Shown here one piece after another: positions 55,148 through 63,449 of a stretch of DNA of 64,000 nt; position 1 is the stretch's first letter, and every line of letters begins with the position of its first letter. Made by a program: the position numbers and the translations under genes. Under the pieces are notes generated by a model. It ran no database searches, was not told the DNA's origin, and saw nothing but the letters and a program-made list of their open reading frames with translations. Origin of the DNA: Botrimarina colliarenosi (lineage in GTDB: Bacteria; Planctomycetota; Planctomycetia; Pirellulales; Lacipirellulaceae); assembly GCF_007859955.1 (NCBI RefSeq), contig NZ_SJPR01000002.1:48353-112352 (forward strand). The letters are read 5' to 3'.

Positions 55148-56068
55148 ATGAGCACCGCCGCCAGCGCCGTCTCGACACGGGCGATGCCGACAGCCGACCT
55201 TCGGCTGCCGGGAATGCTCGTCATTGGCGCTATGAAGGCGTCGACGACGGCTTTTTACGAGCTGTTGACACGGCACCCGGGCGTCTGGATGCCGAGCGTC
55301 AAGGAACCGCATTACTTCACTGCTAAGGACTACGGCGAGGACGGCGCTCTGCGTCGTTACGCCGCGTTGTTTCAGGACGCCCCGCAAGGCGTGCTCTTGG
55401 GCGAAGCATCGACCGGCTACTCAAAGTTGCCCGACCTTGGGCCGACGCCGCAACGTGTCCGCGAAACGCTCGGCGCCCCCCGCCTCATCTACCTAGTGCG
55501 TGATCCGGTTGACCGAATCGTCAGCAACTTTCGGCACTCGCATCTCGCTGGGCACTACCAAAACGGTCTGAGCCTTACTGAGGCGGTCCAATGCGATCCA
55601 ATTCTGGTTACGGCAAGTCTCTACGCCCGCCAGATCCGGGCCTACCACGACGAATTCGGCGCTGAGGGGCTGCTGGTGCTCACGACGGACGAACTGCACG
55701 GCGATCCCCGTGCCGCGATGAGCCGTGTCGAGTCGTTCCTTGGTTTGCCGCCGTTGCGATCTCTCCAAGCGGACTGGCCCGAAGAAATGCCTCGCGCCAA
55801 TTCGCAACGCGATCTCTCCCAGAGCGTTGCGGCGGGGCGTTTGGCCCCCGAGCCGTTGCGGCGATTGACGCGTCGCCTCTTGCCGAGCGCTGCCGTGCGA
55901 GCTCTGAAACGGTTGGTCCCCGTCTCGAAGTCGAGTCACCCTATTGCCCCGCACGAAATCCTTCTGCTGCAATCGTTGGTTCAGGACGACCTTGCCGACT
56001 TGCGTGGGTTGCTAGGAGAGCGGATCGACCGGTGGCCGAGCGTCGCTCGGATGGAGGCCGCCGGTTAG
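55148..56068 (+). CDS. Sulfotransferase 4 with altered P-loop
   Basis: The 306-residue protein resembles sulfotransferases 1 and 2: VIGAMKASTTAFYELLTRHP (residues 25-44), KEPHYFTAKDYG, GEASTGYSKLP and YLVRDPVDRIVSNFRH. The P-loop reads KASTT where KSGTT or KAGTT is usual, a Gly-to-Ser change at the phosphate-binding turn, so activity is uncertain. It is followed seven bases later by a glycosyltransferase gene. Confidence 0.83.
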   Translation: MSTAASAVSTRAMPTADLRLPGMLVIGAMKASTTAFYELLTRHPGVWMPSVKEPHYFTAKDYGEDGALRRYAALFQDAPQGVLLGEASTGYSKLPDLGPTPQRVRETLGAPRLIYLVRDPVDRIVSNFRHSHLAGHYQNGLSLTEAVQCDPILVTASLYARQIRAYHDEFGAEGLLVLTTDELHGDPRAAMSRVESFLGLPPLRSLQADWPEEMPRANSQRDLSQSVAAGRLAPEPLRRLTRRLLPSAAVRALKRLVPVSKSSHPIAPHEILLLQSLVQDDLADLRGLLGERIDRWPSVARMEAAG

Positions 56069-56075
56069 GCTCGCT

Positions 56076-57110
56076 ATGCGTCTCTTGCTCGTGCTGGTGA
56101 ACTACAACGGCAGCGGTCTCACGATCGACTGTCTGCGGTCGCTTGCCCCGGAACTGGCGAAGCTGCCCGGCGTGCGGGTCGCTGTGTGCGACAACGGCTC
56201 GGAGGCCGGCGAGGTCGAGCGATTGGCGGACGCCGTCGTTGAACTGGGTCTTTCGGACCGCGTCGACCTCCGCGCGGTGCGATGCAACCAAGGCTTCACT
56301 GGCGGCAACAACGTCTTGATCCGCGAGGCGCTCGCGTCGTCGACGCCGCCGGACGCTGTTATGCTGCTCAACAACGACACCCTGGTCTGCCCCGGTGCGA
56401 TCGTCGAGTTAGTCCGATTTCTCGAATCCCATCCCGATGTAGGGCTTTGCGGCAGCCGGCTTGAACACCCCGACGGCGAGTCGCAGCGGGCCGCTCGGCG
56501 ATTCATCACGGCGGCAAGCGAGTTCGAAGCCTACGCTCGGATCGGAGTCATTTCGCGGTTGCTTTCGAGTTGGCTGGTCGCGCCTCCCGAGTCGGGTTCG
56601 TCGATTCCGTCCCGGTGTGGATGGATTCCGGGCGCCGCACTGGTTGTTCGGACCGAGGTGCTCCGCACGGTGGGTCTGCTCGACGAGGGGCTCTACACGT
56701 ACTTCGACGACGTCGATTACTGCTTTCGGGCGAGGCGGGCCGGCTGGCCGACTTGGTACGTGCCGACCAGCCGGATCGTGCACTTGGTGGGGAAAACGAC
56801 CCACATCACCGAGGCCCAAACCCGGCCGCGGCGGCGCCCTGCCTACTGGTTTGCGGCCCGCCGCCGGTACTTTTTGACAAACTTCAGCGCCCCCTACGCG
56901 GCCATGGCCGACCTTGCCGCGATAGCCGGTCTCGTGCTGCACAAGACGCGGGTGTTCGTCCAAAGACGCCCCGACCCCGACCCGCCGATGCTGCTGCGTG
57001 ACCTGGCCCGGCACAGCGTGCTGGTGACCGGTTTCCGCCGCCGGCCGGTCGATAACCCCCTCACTGGAGCCCCGGTCGTCTCTTCGGCCGAGCAAGTTAC
57101 GGTCTGTTAG
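56076..57110 (+). CDS. Family 2 glycosyltransferase, rhamnosyltransferase-like
   Basis: The 344-residue protein opens with LLLVLVNYNGSGLTIDCLRSL, then CDNGSEAGEVERL, NQGFTGGNNVLIREAL, and MLLNNDTLVCPGAI, which holds the nucleotide-sugar/metal acidic motif. The acceptor-side block DEGLYTYFDDVDYCFRARRAGW is characteristic of the WbbL/rhamnosyltransferase group. It probably adds one sugar, perhaps rhamnose, to the repeat unit. It is cytoplasmic or membrane-associated. Confidence 0.87.
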   Translation: MRLLLVLVNYNGSGLTIDCLRSLAPELAKLPGVRVAVCDNGSEAGEVERLADAVVELGLSDRVDLRAVRCNQGFTGGNNVLIREALASSTPPDAVMLLNNDTLVCPGAIVELVRFLESHPDVGLCGSRLEHPDGESQRAARRFITAASEFEAYARIGVISRLLSSWLVAPPESGSSIPSRCGWIPGAALVVRTEVLRTVGLLDEGLYTYFDDVDYCFRARRAGWPTWYVPTSRIVHLVGKTTHITEAQTRPRRRPAYWFAARRRYFLTNFSAPYAAMADLAAIAGLVLHKTRVFVQRRPDPDPPMLLRDLARHSVLVTGFRRRPVDNPLTGAPVVSSAEQVTVC

Positions 57111-57167
57111 ACTGATGAATCTTGACGCCTCCCTCACCGCCTCTGCCCCCCCGCCGTTCTGACCTCG

Positions 57168-57962
57168 ATGCTTAACCCTAGCGAAGTCCCCGTCTTCTTG
57201 CTGTGCGGAGGTTTCGGTACGCGCTTTCGTGAGCAGACGGAGTTCCGTCCGAAGCCAATGATCGAGATCGGCAACCGGCCGATCGTCTGGCACATCATGC
57301 AGAGCTACGCGCGGCACGGCTTCAAGAAGTTCATTCTCTGCCTCGGCTACCGGGCCGAGGTTGTCAAAGACTATTTCCTTCACTATGCACAGCGCAACAG
57401 CGACTTCACCGTTGGGCTCTGTGACGGAGCGGTGACCACCCACTCGATCGATCACGCCGAGGACTGGACCGTTACGCTCGCCGACACGGGCGAAGGGACC
57501 ATGACCGGGGGTCGTGTCGCCCGCGCCGCGGAGCGCTATCTGGGCGACGCCGAGCATTTCGCCGTCTCGTATGGTGACGGCGTCACCGACGCCGACCTGA
57601 CGGCCGAACTTGAGTTCCACCGCGAACACGGACGGATTGGGACGGTGCTCGGCGTCAATCCGCCTTCGCGATTCGGGGAGATTCAACTCGCCGGTGACCG
57701 TGTTGAGCGGTTCGAAGAAAAGCCCGAGTTCACAGACACCTGGATCAACGGCGGCTACTTCTTCTTTCGACGCAACTTTCTCGAGTACTTGAAGCAAGAC
57801 GAGGCATGCGTCCTGGAACGCGAGCCCCTTGTGCAACTCGCCGCCGACGATCAGATGAGCCTTTTCCGGCACCACGGCTTCTGGCAGTGCATGGACACCC
57901 AGCGAGACCATGACGGACTCAATAAGATGTGGATGGAAGGCAAGGCGCCATGGGCGAAGTAG
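57168..57962 (+). CDS. rfbF: Glucose-1-phosphate cytidylyltransferase
   Basis: The 264-residue enzyme makes CDP-glucose from CTP and glucose-1-phosphate. It has the nucleotidyltransferase signature FLLCGGFGTRFREQTEFRPKPM, then YRAEVVKDYF, the family-typical VTTHSIDHAEDWTVTLADTG, VSYGDGVTDADL and FWQCMDTQRDHDGLNKMW near the C-terminus. Length is normal. The genes that follow should use CDP-glucose, but a classic CDP-glucose 4,6-dehydratase (rfbG) is not obvious among them. Confidence 0.92.
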   Translation: MLNPSEVPVFLLCGGFGTRFREQTEFRPKPMIEIGNRPIVWHIMQSYARHGFKKFILCLGYRAEVVKDYFLHYAQRNSDFTVGLCDGAVTTHSIDHAEDWTVTLADTGEGTMTGGRVARAAERYLGDAEHFAVSYGDGVTDADLTAELEFHREHGRIGTVLGVNPPSRFGEIQLAGDRVERFEEKPEFTDTWINGGYFFFRRNFLEYLKQDEACVLEREPLVQLAADDQMSLFRHHGFWQCMDTQRDHDGLNKMWMEGKAPWAK

Positions 57963-58057
57963 CCCCCTCACGATGCGAGCGCACGCTGAGATAACGAACA
58001 TTCACGAAGAGCCAAACCGAGTCATCAACTAGATTCTCTCCTAAAGACTTCCCTCGA

Positions 58058-59062
58058 ATGAACCTCTTTGTCACCGGCCATCGCGGCTACATCGGCGCCC
58101 ACCTCGTCGAGCTTCTCAAATCCGCCGGCCACCAGGTTACGGGTTGCGATCTGAATCTATTCGAGGGCTGCGAGTGGGGGCCCATCGTCACGCCGGACAT
58201 CGAGCTCACTAAAGACGTTCGCGACCTGACCGAGTACGACCTTGAGGGGCACGATGCGGTCTGCCACCTCGCCGCGATCAGCAATGATCCGATGGGTGAT
58301 CTCGACCCGGAGCTCACCCTCTCCGTGAACCGTGACGCGTCGATCGCGGTTGCGAAGCTCGCCAAGCGGGCAGGCGTTGGACGGTACCTCTTCTCGGGTT
58401 CGTGCAGTGTCTATGGCAAAGGCGAGAAGCTTGACCTGGAAGAGACCGACGGACTCAACCCTCTGACGGCTTACGCCCAGAGCAAGATCGAAACGGAGCG
58501 TGACGTATCGCCGCTCGCCGACGACGGGTTCAGCCCCGTCTATCTGCGCAACGCCACCGCCTATGGCCACTCGCCAATGCTTCGAATCGACTTGGTGGTC
58601 AATAACCTGTTGGGCTCCGCCTTGTCGTACAACGAAATCCGGATCAAGAGTGACGGCTCGCCTTGGCGGCCGCTGATCCACTGCCGGGACATCGCTCGGG
58701 CTTTCGTCGCCATGGCGGAGGCGCCTCGCGAGGTGGTCCACAACCAGGCGATCAACATCGGCGGCAATAGCGAGAACTATCAGGTTCGCGACGTTGGCGA
58801 CATGGTGCAGCGATTGTTGCCCGACGCAACCGTCGCTTACACGGGCGAGGTGGGCGAGGACCCGCGTAATTATCGCGTCAAGTTTGACAAGCTCAATCGG
58901 CTTCTGCCCGACTTCCAGCTCGAGTACAACCTCGAGCGAGGGATGGAAGAGCTCCATCGCCAGATGGTCGATAAAGGGTTTAATCGGGCTGATTTTGAGG
59001 GTGATCGTTATGTCCGACTACGCACCCTTAGCGGCCGGCTGCAAAAACTTGCGGCCGCCTGA
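58058..59062 (+). CDS. SDR-family nucleotide-sugar epimerase/dehydratase
   Basis: The 334-residue extended SDR has the NAD motif VTGHRGYIGAHL, HLAAISNDPMGDLDP, the catalytic Ser region SGSCSVYG and the YAQSK Tyr-Lys pair. This type, with AISNDPMGDL, is commonly found beside rfbF and an rfbC homologue, and may convert a CDP- or dTDP-linked 4-keto sugar. The exact reaction is not readable. It is preceded by 95 bp without a gene after rfbF. Confidence 0.83.
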   Translation: MNLFVTGHRGYIGAHLVELLKSAGHQVTGCDLNLFEGCEWGPIVTPDIELTKDVRDLTEYDLEGHDAVCHLAAISNDPMGDLDPELTLSVNRDASIAVAKLAKRAGVGRYLFSGSCSVYGKGEKLDLEETDGLNPLTAYAQSKIETERDVSPLADDGFSPVYLRNATAYGHSPMLRIDLVVNNLLGSALSYNEIRIKSDGSPWRPLIHCRDIARAFVAMAEAPREVVHNQAINIGGNSENYQVRDVGDMVQRLLPDATVAYTGEVGEDPRNYRVKFDKLNRLLPDFQLEYNLERGMEELHRQMVDKGFNRADFEGDRYVRLRTLSGRLQKLAAA

Positions 59063-59114
59063 GACCCGACCTAAAGTAAGTGTTTTCCAGGCTTCTACGA
59101 TTCCAAGCGACGCC

Positions 59115-59672
59115 ATGATCTTCAACAAGACACCGCTCGAAGGGGCGTACCTGCTCGATCTCGAGAAGCGGGGTGACGACCGCGGTTTCTTCGCCCGCGT
59201 CTATTGCGAAGGCGAGTTTGCCGAGCACGGCCTGCCGACCCACTACGTGCAGGTCAACAACTCGCTGAGCGCCGACAAGGGGACGCTCCGTGGAATGCAT
59301 TACCAGCTTGAACCGCACGCCGAAACGAAATTGGTCCGTTGCGTCCGCGGCGCGTTGTGGGATTGCCTGCTCGACCTGCGTCCCGAGTCAGCAACGTTCG
59401 GCAAGTGGTATGGCGCCGAGCTGTCGGCAGAGAACCGGCGGATGATGGTCGTCCCAAAGGGCTTCGCCCACGGCTTCATCACCCTGACGGACGACGCCGA
59501 AGCGTTCTACCTCGTCGACGAGGCGTACGCTCCGACGCACGAGCGGGGGATTCGTTGGAATGACCCGGCGTTCGGCATCGAATGGCCGATCGAGCCGGTC
59601 GTGCTCTCGGACAAGGACGCCAATCAGCGAGACTTTGACCACGAATATCACCTCCAACCCGCCGCCGTCTAG
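59115..59672 (+). CDS. rfbC: dTDP-4-dehydrorhamnose 3,5-epimerase family protein
   Basis: The 185-residue cupin enzyme starts at MIFNKTPLEGAYLLDLE; an earlier frame extends into the previous gene and is not used. RmlC hallmarks are RGFFARVYCEGEFAEHG, VNNSLSADKGTLRGMHYQ with the catalytic His, ALWDCLLDLRPES, FGKWYGAELSAENRRMM, VPKGFAHGF and the Tyr in EAFYLVDEAYAP. Because rfbF rather than rfbA is nearby, the substrate may be a CDP-linked 4-keto-6-deoxyhexose instead of the dTDP form. Confidence 0.9.
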   Translation: MIFNKTPLEGAYLLDLEKRGDDRGFFARVYCEGEFAEHGLPTHYVQVNNSLSADKGTLRGMHYQLEPHAETKLVRCVRGALWDCLLDLRPESATFGKWYGAELSAENRRMMVVPKGFAHGFITLTDDAEAFYLVDEAYAPTHERGIRWNDPAFGIEWPIEPVVLSDKDANQRDFDHEYHLQPAAV

Positions 59673-59715
59673 CGAGCCGAACCCGGAAGGACCTTCCGGC
59701 GATTTGGAGGACACT

Positions 59716-60657
59716 ATGCGAGTTTTGCTAACCGGCGCCAGTTCCTTCACCGGCTACTGGTTCGCGCGCTCGCTCAGTGAGGCCGGCCACCAAGTGGTGG
59801 CGACCTTCACCGCGGACGGGCCAAAAGACTACCATGATCCGCTCCGTGCGCTGCGCGTTCAAGAGGCGATCGGTCACTGCGACCCGCTCTGGGGAGTACG
59901 ATTTGGAGACGACCGTTACCTGACTGCCTTACGCCAGGATGAGTATGACGTAGTCGCCTGTCACGGCGCATACGTGGCGGACTACCGTAGCCCGGCGTTC
60001 GATTTCGCGGCGGCGCTGGCCAGCAACACGCACCGGCTCGCTGATGTCATGGATGCGATCGCCAGCCGCGAAGGAACACGCGTGTTGCTCACTGGCAGCG
60101 TGTTTGAAGGAGGCGAAGGCGCCGGCTCGGACGGATTGCCTCACTTCTCCCCCTACGGTCTATCCAAGGCGTTGACCTCGCAGGCGTTCGAGTTTTACTG
60201 TCAGAGTCGGAACGTCCCTCTCGGCAAGTTCGTGATCCCGAACCCCTTCGGGCCGTTTGAGGAGGCGCGTTTCACCGCTTACTTGGTCCGGACTTGGCTG
60301 GCTGGAGACACGCCGAGCGTCCGTACGCCCGACTACGTCCGCGACAACATCCACGCCGCTGCGCTGGCTCGCGCCTACGTCGGATTCGCCGAATCGTTCG
60401 GAGCGGCTTCGTTCGAACGGTACGCACCGAGCGGATACGTTGAGACCCAAGGGAAGTTCGCCCGTCGCTTTGCCGCTGCGATGGCGCCCCGTCTTGGGGT
60501 CGAGTGCGCCGTCGAGACCTGCCAGCAAACCGAATTCAGCGAACCTCTGGTGCGGACCAACACCGATGACGCGGCGCGTTTCGGCGCCATCGACGAGTCG
60601 CAGGCGTGGGACGAACTCGCGGCCTACTACCTCCGATCGCTTGCGGGCGTCGTTTAG
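59716..60657 (+). CDS. SDR-family NAD-dependent sugar epimerase/reductase
   Basis: The 313-residue protein starts at ATG 59716, seven bases after TTGGAGGA, and has VLLTGASSFTGYWFARSL for NAD binding, LLTGSVFEGGEGAG in the catalytic strand and the YGLSK Tyr-Lys pair. It is distinct from the upstream SDR. Position after rfbC suggests a late step such as 4-keto reduction. Neither SDR shows enough to be called the 4,6-dehydratase. Confidence 0.83.
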   Translation: MRVLLTGASSFTGYWFARSLSEAGHQVVATFTADGPKDYHDPLRALRVQEAIGHCDPLWGVRFGDDRYLTALRQDEYDVVACHGAYVADYRSPAFDFAAALASNTHRLADVMDAIASREGTRVLLTGSVFEGGEGAGSDGLPHFSPYGLSKALTSQAFEFYCQSRNVPLGKFVIPNPFGPFEEARFTAYLVRTWLAGDTPSVRTPDYVRDNIHAAALARAYVGFAESFGAASFERYAPSGYVETQGKFARRFAAAMAPRLGVECAVETCQQTEFSEPLVRTNTDDAARFGAIDESQAWDELAAYYLRSLAGVV

Positions 60658-60694
60658 TCCGCCGCGCTCCACTACTCGACGTACTGGCGATTTG

Positions 60695-61306
60695 ATGCCC
60701 CCTCACCCCCCAAGCGACCGCGGCGGCGCCAACCAGAATCCCGCTGGCGTGGGCTTCTGGTCCTTGGTGCGTGAGGACCTGCGGACGCATGACGGCAAGT
60801 TGCTTGAGCAAGGTTTCTGGGCGCTGGCGGTCCATCGCTTCGGTAATTGGCGGATGGGGGTCCGCCCCAAGTTGTTGCGGGCTCCTTTCTCGATCGCTTA
60901 CAAGCTCGCGTACCGCTTCGTCGAATGGACCTGCGGCGTGAGCCTGCCCTACACGGTCCGCGTGGGGCGGCGCGTACGCCTCTGGCACCACGGCGGCATG
61001 ATCTTGCATGCGGACTCAGTCGGCGATGACGTCCAGATCCGTCAAAACACGACGTTTGGCGTCGTCCGGAGTGACCACAACTTCGAGTTACCCACCATCG
61101 CGGCTGGCGCCGACATCGGGGCCGGGGCCTGTGTGCTAGGGGCGATCCGCATCGGCGAGCGGGCCGTCATTGGCGCCAACGCGGTGGTGCTGGTTGACGT
61201 TCCCGACGACGGCGTCGCGGTGGGCGTTCCGGCAAAGGTCATCAAGGTCCGTCATCGAAATCCTGAATTGTCCGACGCCTCGGCCGTTGAAGAGGCGGGA
61301 GTATGA
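60695..61306 (+). CDS. Serine-acetyltransferase-like hexapeptide acyltransferase
   Basis: The 203-residue protein has an N-terminal helical part (WSLVREDLRTHDGKLLEQGF, WALAVHRFGNWRMG) and a C-terminal left-handed beta-helix of hexapeptide repeats (RLWHHGGMILHADSVGDDV, GADIGAGACVLGAIRIGERA, VIGANAVVLVDVPDDGVAVG, VPAKVI). This is the CysE-like layout frequent in exopolysaccharide clusters, where it O-acetylates sugars rather than serine. ATG 60695 gives a compact N-terminus; the next gene overlaps by ATGA. Confidence 0.85.
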   Translation: MPPHPPSDRGGANQNPAGVGFWSLVREDLRTHDGKLLEQGFWALAVHRFGNWRMGVRPKLLRAPFSIAYKLAYRFVEWTCGVSLPYTVRVGRRVRLWHHGGMILHADSVGDDVQIRQNTTFGVVRSDHNFELPTIAAGADIGAGACVLGAIRIGERAVIGANAVVLVDVPDDGVAVGVPAKVIKVRHRNPELSDASAVEEAGV

Positions 61307-62376
61307 CGACGGCCTCAATCGACACCGGCATGAAGCTCGGCGTCGTTGCGATCGGACGCAACGAGGGCGAGCGACTCCGTCGCTGCCTCGAATCGCTCCG
61401 GTCACTTAACGCGCCGGTCGTCTATGTCGATTCGGACTCGACAGATGGTAGCCAGGAGATGGCGGGCTCATCCGGCGTGACGGTTCTTACGCTCGATCCG
61501 GCGCGACCTTTCAACGCGGCCCGCGCTCGTGGCGAAGGGTTCGAACGGCTCCTAGCGGTCGCCCCGGAAACCGACTACGTGTTCTTTATTGACGGCGACT
61601 GCGAGACCGCACCGGGTTGGTGCGGGCAAGCAGTAGCGACACTAGAGAAAGATCCGCGTCTCGCAGCCGTTTGCGGCCGACGCCGGGAGCGATTCCCCCA
61701 AGCGTCGGCATTCAACCTTCTCTGTGACTACGAGTGGGACACGGCCGTAGGTGAGTGCGGCTCGGTAGGGGGCGATTCGGTTTGGCGGGTCTCTGCCTAT
61801 CGAGACGCGGGCGGCTTTGATCCTACAGTGGCTGCCGGCGAGGAGCCTGAGCTCTGTCATCGGGCCCGCGCGGCCGGTTGGTCGCTCCGTCGGATCGACG
61901 CCGAGATGACGATTCACGACGCCGACTTGCATCATTTCAGGCCGTGGCTGAGACGCCAATTGCGCACCGGCTACAACGGCGCCGATGTCGAGTCGCGATT
62001 TGGCATTCGGGTCTTCGATCGCCTGTTACGGGGGGCCGTCTTCTGGGCGGTGGGCTACCCGGTCGGCGCGGTGGCGGCCGTCGCATTGGCTGCGTTTGCT
62101 GGTGGCATAAGCGCCGCCGTCGCCGTTGCTACCACAGCGTTATTAGGGATCGTCCTCCAAACAGGCCGAATCGCCAGCGGGATAACGGGGCGGCCGTGGC
62201 GAGACCGATGTCGTCTTGCGGGTCTGATGATGATCGCTAAGCCGCCGATCGCGGCGGGGTGGCTTTGGTGGGCGATCGACCAGTTACGAGGCAAGCGACC
62301 CCGACTCATCGAGTACAAGCCCGCCGTTAGGCCGACCGCCAGCCAAGAGGAGCCGCCATGTTACGCGCCGCGGTGA
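61303..62376 (+). CDS. Family 2 glycosyltransferase with membrane tail
   Basis: The 357-residue protein has a GT-A domain with VVAIGRNEGERLRRCLESL, VYVDSDSTDGS, FNAARARGEGF and FFIDGDCETAPGW (the DxD-type motif), followed by GGFDPTVAAGEEPELCHRAR. Two or three hydrophobic helices follow (about 240-300), so it is membrane-anchored with a cytoplasmic active site. It overlaps the acetyltransferase gene by four bases and the next gene by 19. Confidence 0.87.
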   Translation: MTTASIDTGMKLGVVAIGRNEGERLRRCLESLRSLNAPVVYVDSDSTDGSQEMAGSSGVTVLTLDPARPFNAARARGEGFERLLAVAPETDYVFFIDGDCETAPGWCGQAVATLEKDPRLAAVCGRRRERFPQASAFNLLCDYEWDTAVGECGSVGGDSVWRVSAYRDAGGFDPTVAAGEEPELCHRARAAGWSLRRIDAEMTIHDADLHHFRPWLRRQLRTGYNGADVESRFGIRVFDRLLRGAVFWAVGYPVGAVAAVALAAFAGGISAAVAVATTALLGIVLQTGRIASGITGRPWRDRCRLAGLMMIAKPPIAAGWLWWAIDQLRGKRPRLIEYKPAVRPTASQEEPPCYAPR

Positions 62377-63449
62377 TCGGAGCCGGCCACATCGCCAAGC
62401 AACACCTCGCCGCCATTGACGCCGCGCCAGGCGTCGAGGCGGTCGGCGTCTGCGATTTGTCGGCGGCGTTGGCCGAACTAACCGCCGAGCGGTTCGGCGT
62501 CACGGCTTGGGAAACCGACTTTCGGCGCCTGCTCGCTGACTGCCGTCCCGACGCGGTCCACATTACGACGCCCGCCGCAACGCATCTCGCCATCGCCAAG
62601 GAGTGTCTCGAAGCGGGCTCGCATGTCTTCGTTGAGAAGCCAATCGCGACCAGTCTGGAGGACCTCGAACGTCTCGCCGCGGTCGCCGAGTCGAGTGGTC
62701 GTTGGCTTGTCGAGGATCACAACTACTTATTCAACGACGACGTCCAGCAACTCCTGAGACTTCATCGAGAGGGCCGTTTCGGCGACGTGCTGCATGTCGA
62801 GGTGCAAGTCGACCTGCCCCTGTTCGCGCCCGGGAGCCGATTTGTTGACCGCCACGCCCCGCATCCAGCGATGCGAGAGCCCCTCGGCGCCGTTAGCGAC
62901 TTCCTCACCCATCTCAGCTACCTCGCGAACGCCTTTGTCGGTCCGATCCGCTCGGCATCGTGCCAATGTCGGCGTGATAGTCCCGTTGCAACGGGGGCGA
63001 TTTCCGAGTTCAAAGCCCTTGTCGACGCCGCCTTTGGCACCGCCCTGCTCGGCGTTTCGACGGGTGGAGAGATTGACCGTTTCCGAATTCGGGTCGATGG
63101 ATCACGGCTCAGCGCCGAGGTTAACCTCTTCGAAGTCGGCGCCATCTTGACTCGGACCCGAGGGGGTCCGAAACCACTCATACCGATCCGCAACATGGTC
63201 GGCCGTGGCTTCAGCGAGCTACGGAACGCCCGGCGTAGCCTGAGCCGCAAGCTAAGCGGTGGGCCCGGGCCGTACGAGGGGCTCTGGCGTTTGGTCGCTG
63301 AGTTCTACGCCCGATGCGACCGTGGCGAAGCTCCTCCCGTTAGCCTCGACGCTATACGCGAGGTCGGCCGCTGGGTCGATGTAATCACGCATGCGGCTTG
63401 CGACAACGCCACCGTGAGTGAGCGTCAACCCGAGGCGGTCGGTCCATGA
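62358..63449 (+). CDS. Gfo/Idh/MocA-family oxidoreductase
   Basis: The 363-residue enzyme has the N-terminal NAD(P) motif AAVIGAGHIAKQHL, HITTPAATHLAIAKECL and HVFVEKPIATS with the conserved EKP Lys, and a C-terminal Gfo/Idh alpha/beta domain. Members oxidise or reduce sugar hydroxyls or ketones, often on nucleotide sugars in polysaccharide pathways. The expected catalytic His is probably in DEDHNYLF-like VEDHNYLFNDDV. Its ATG lies 19 bases inside the previous gene, and its stop overlaps the next ATG (ATGA). Confidence 0.88.
   Translation: MLRAAVIGAGHIAKQHLAAIDAAPGVEAVGVCDLSAALAELTAERFGVTAWETDFRRLLADCRPDAVHITTPAATHLAIAKECLEAGSHVFVEKPIATSLEDLERLAAVAESSGRWLVEDHNYLFNDDVQQLLRLHREGRFGDVLHVEVQVDLPLFAPGSRFVDRHAPHPAMREPLGAVSDFLTHLSYLANAFVGPIRSASCQCRRDSPVATGAISEFKALVDAAFGTALLGVSTGGEIDRFRIRVDGSRLSAEVNLFEVGAILTRTRGGPKPLIPIRNMVGRGFSELRNARRSLSRKLSGGPGPYEGLWRLVAEFYARCDRGEAPPVSLDAIREVGRWVDVITHAACDNATVSERQPEAVGP

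Noticed and set aside
56409-58001. 530-residue antisense frame opposite the glycosyltransferase and rfbF
   Set aside because: It spans two well-defined plus-strand genes and their gap; its length reflects GC-rich third positions.
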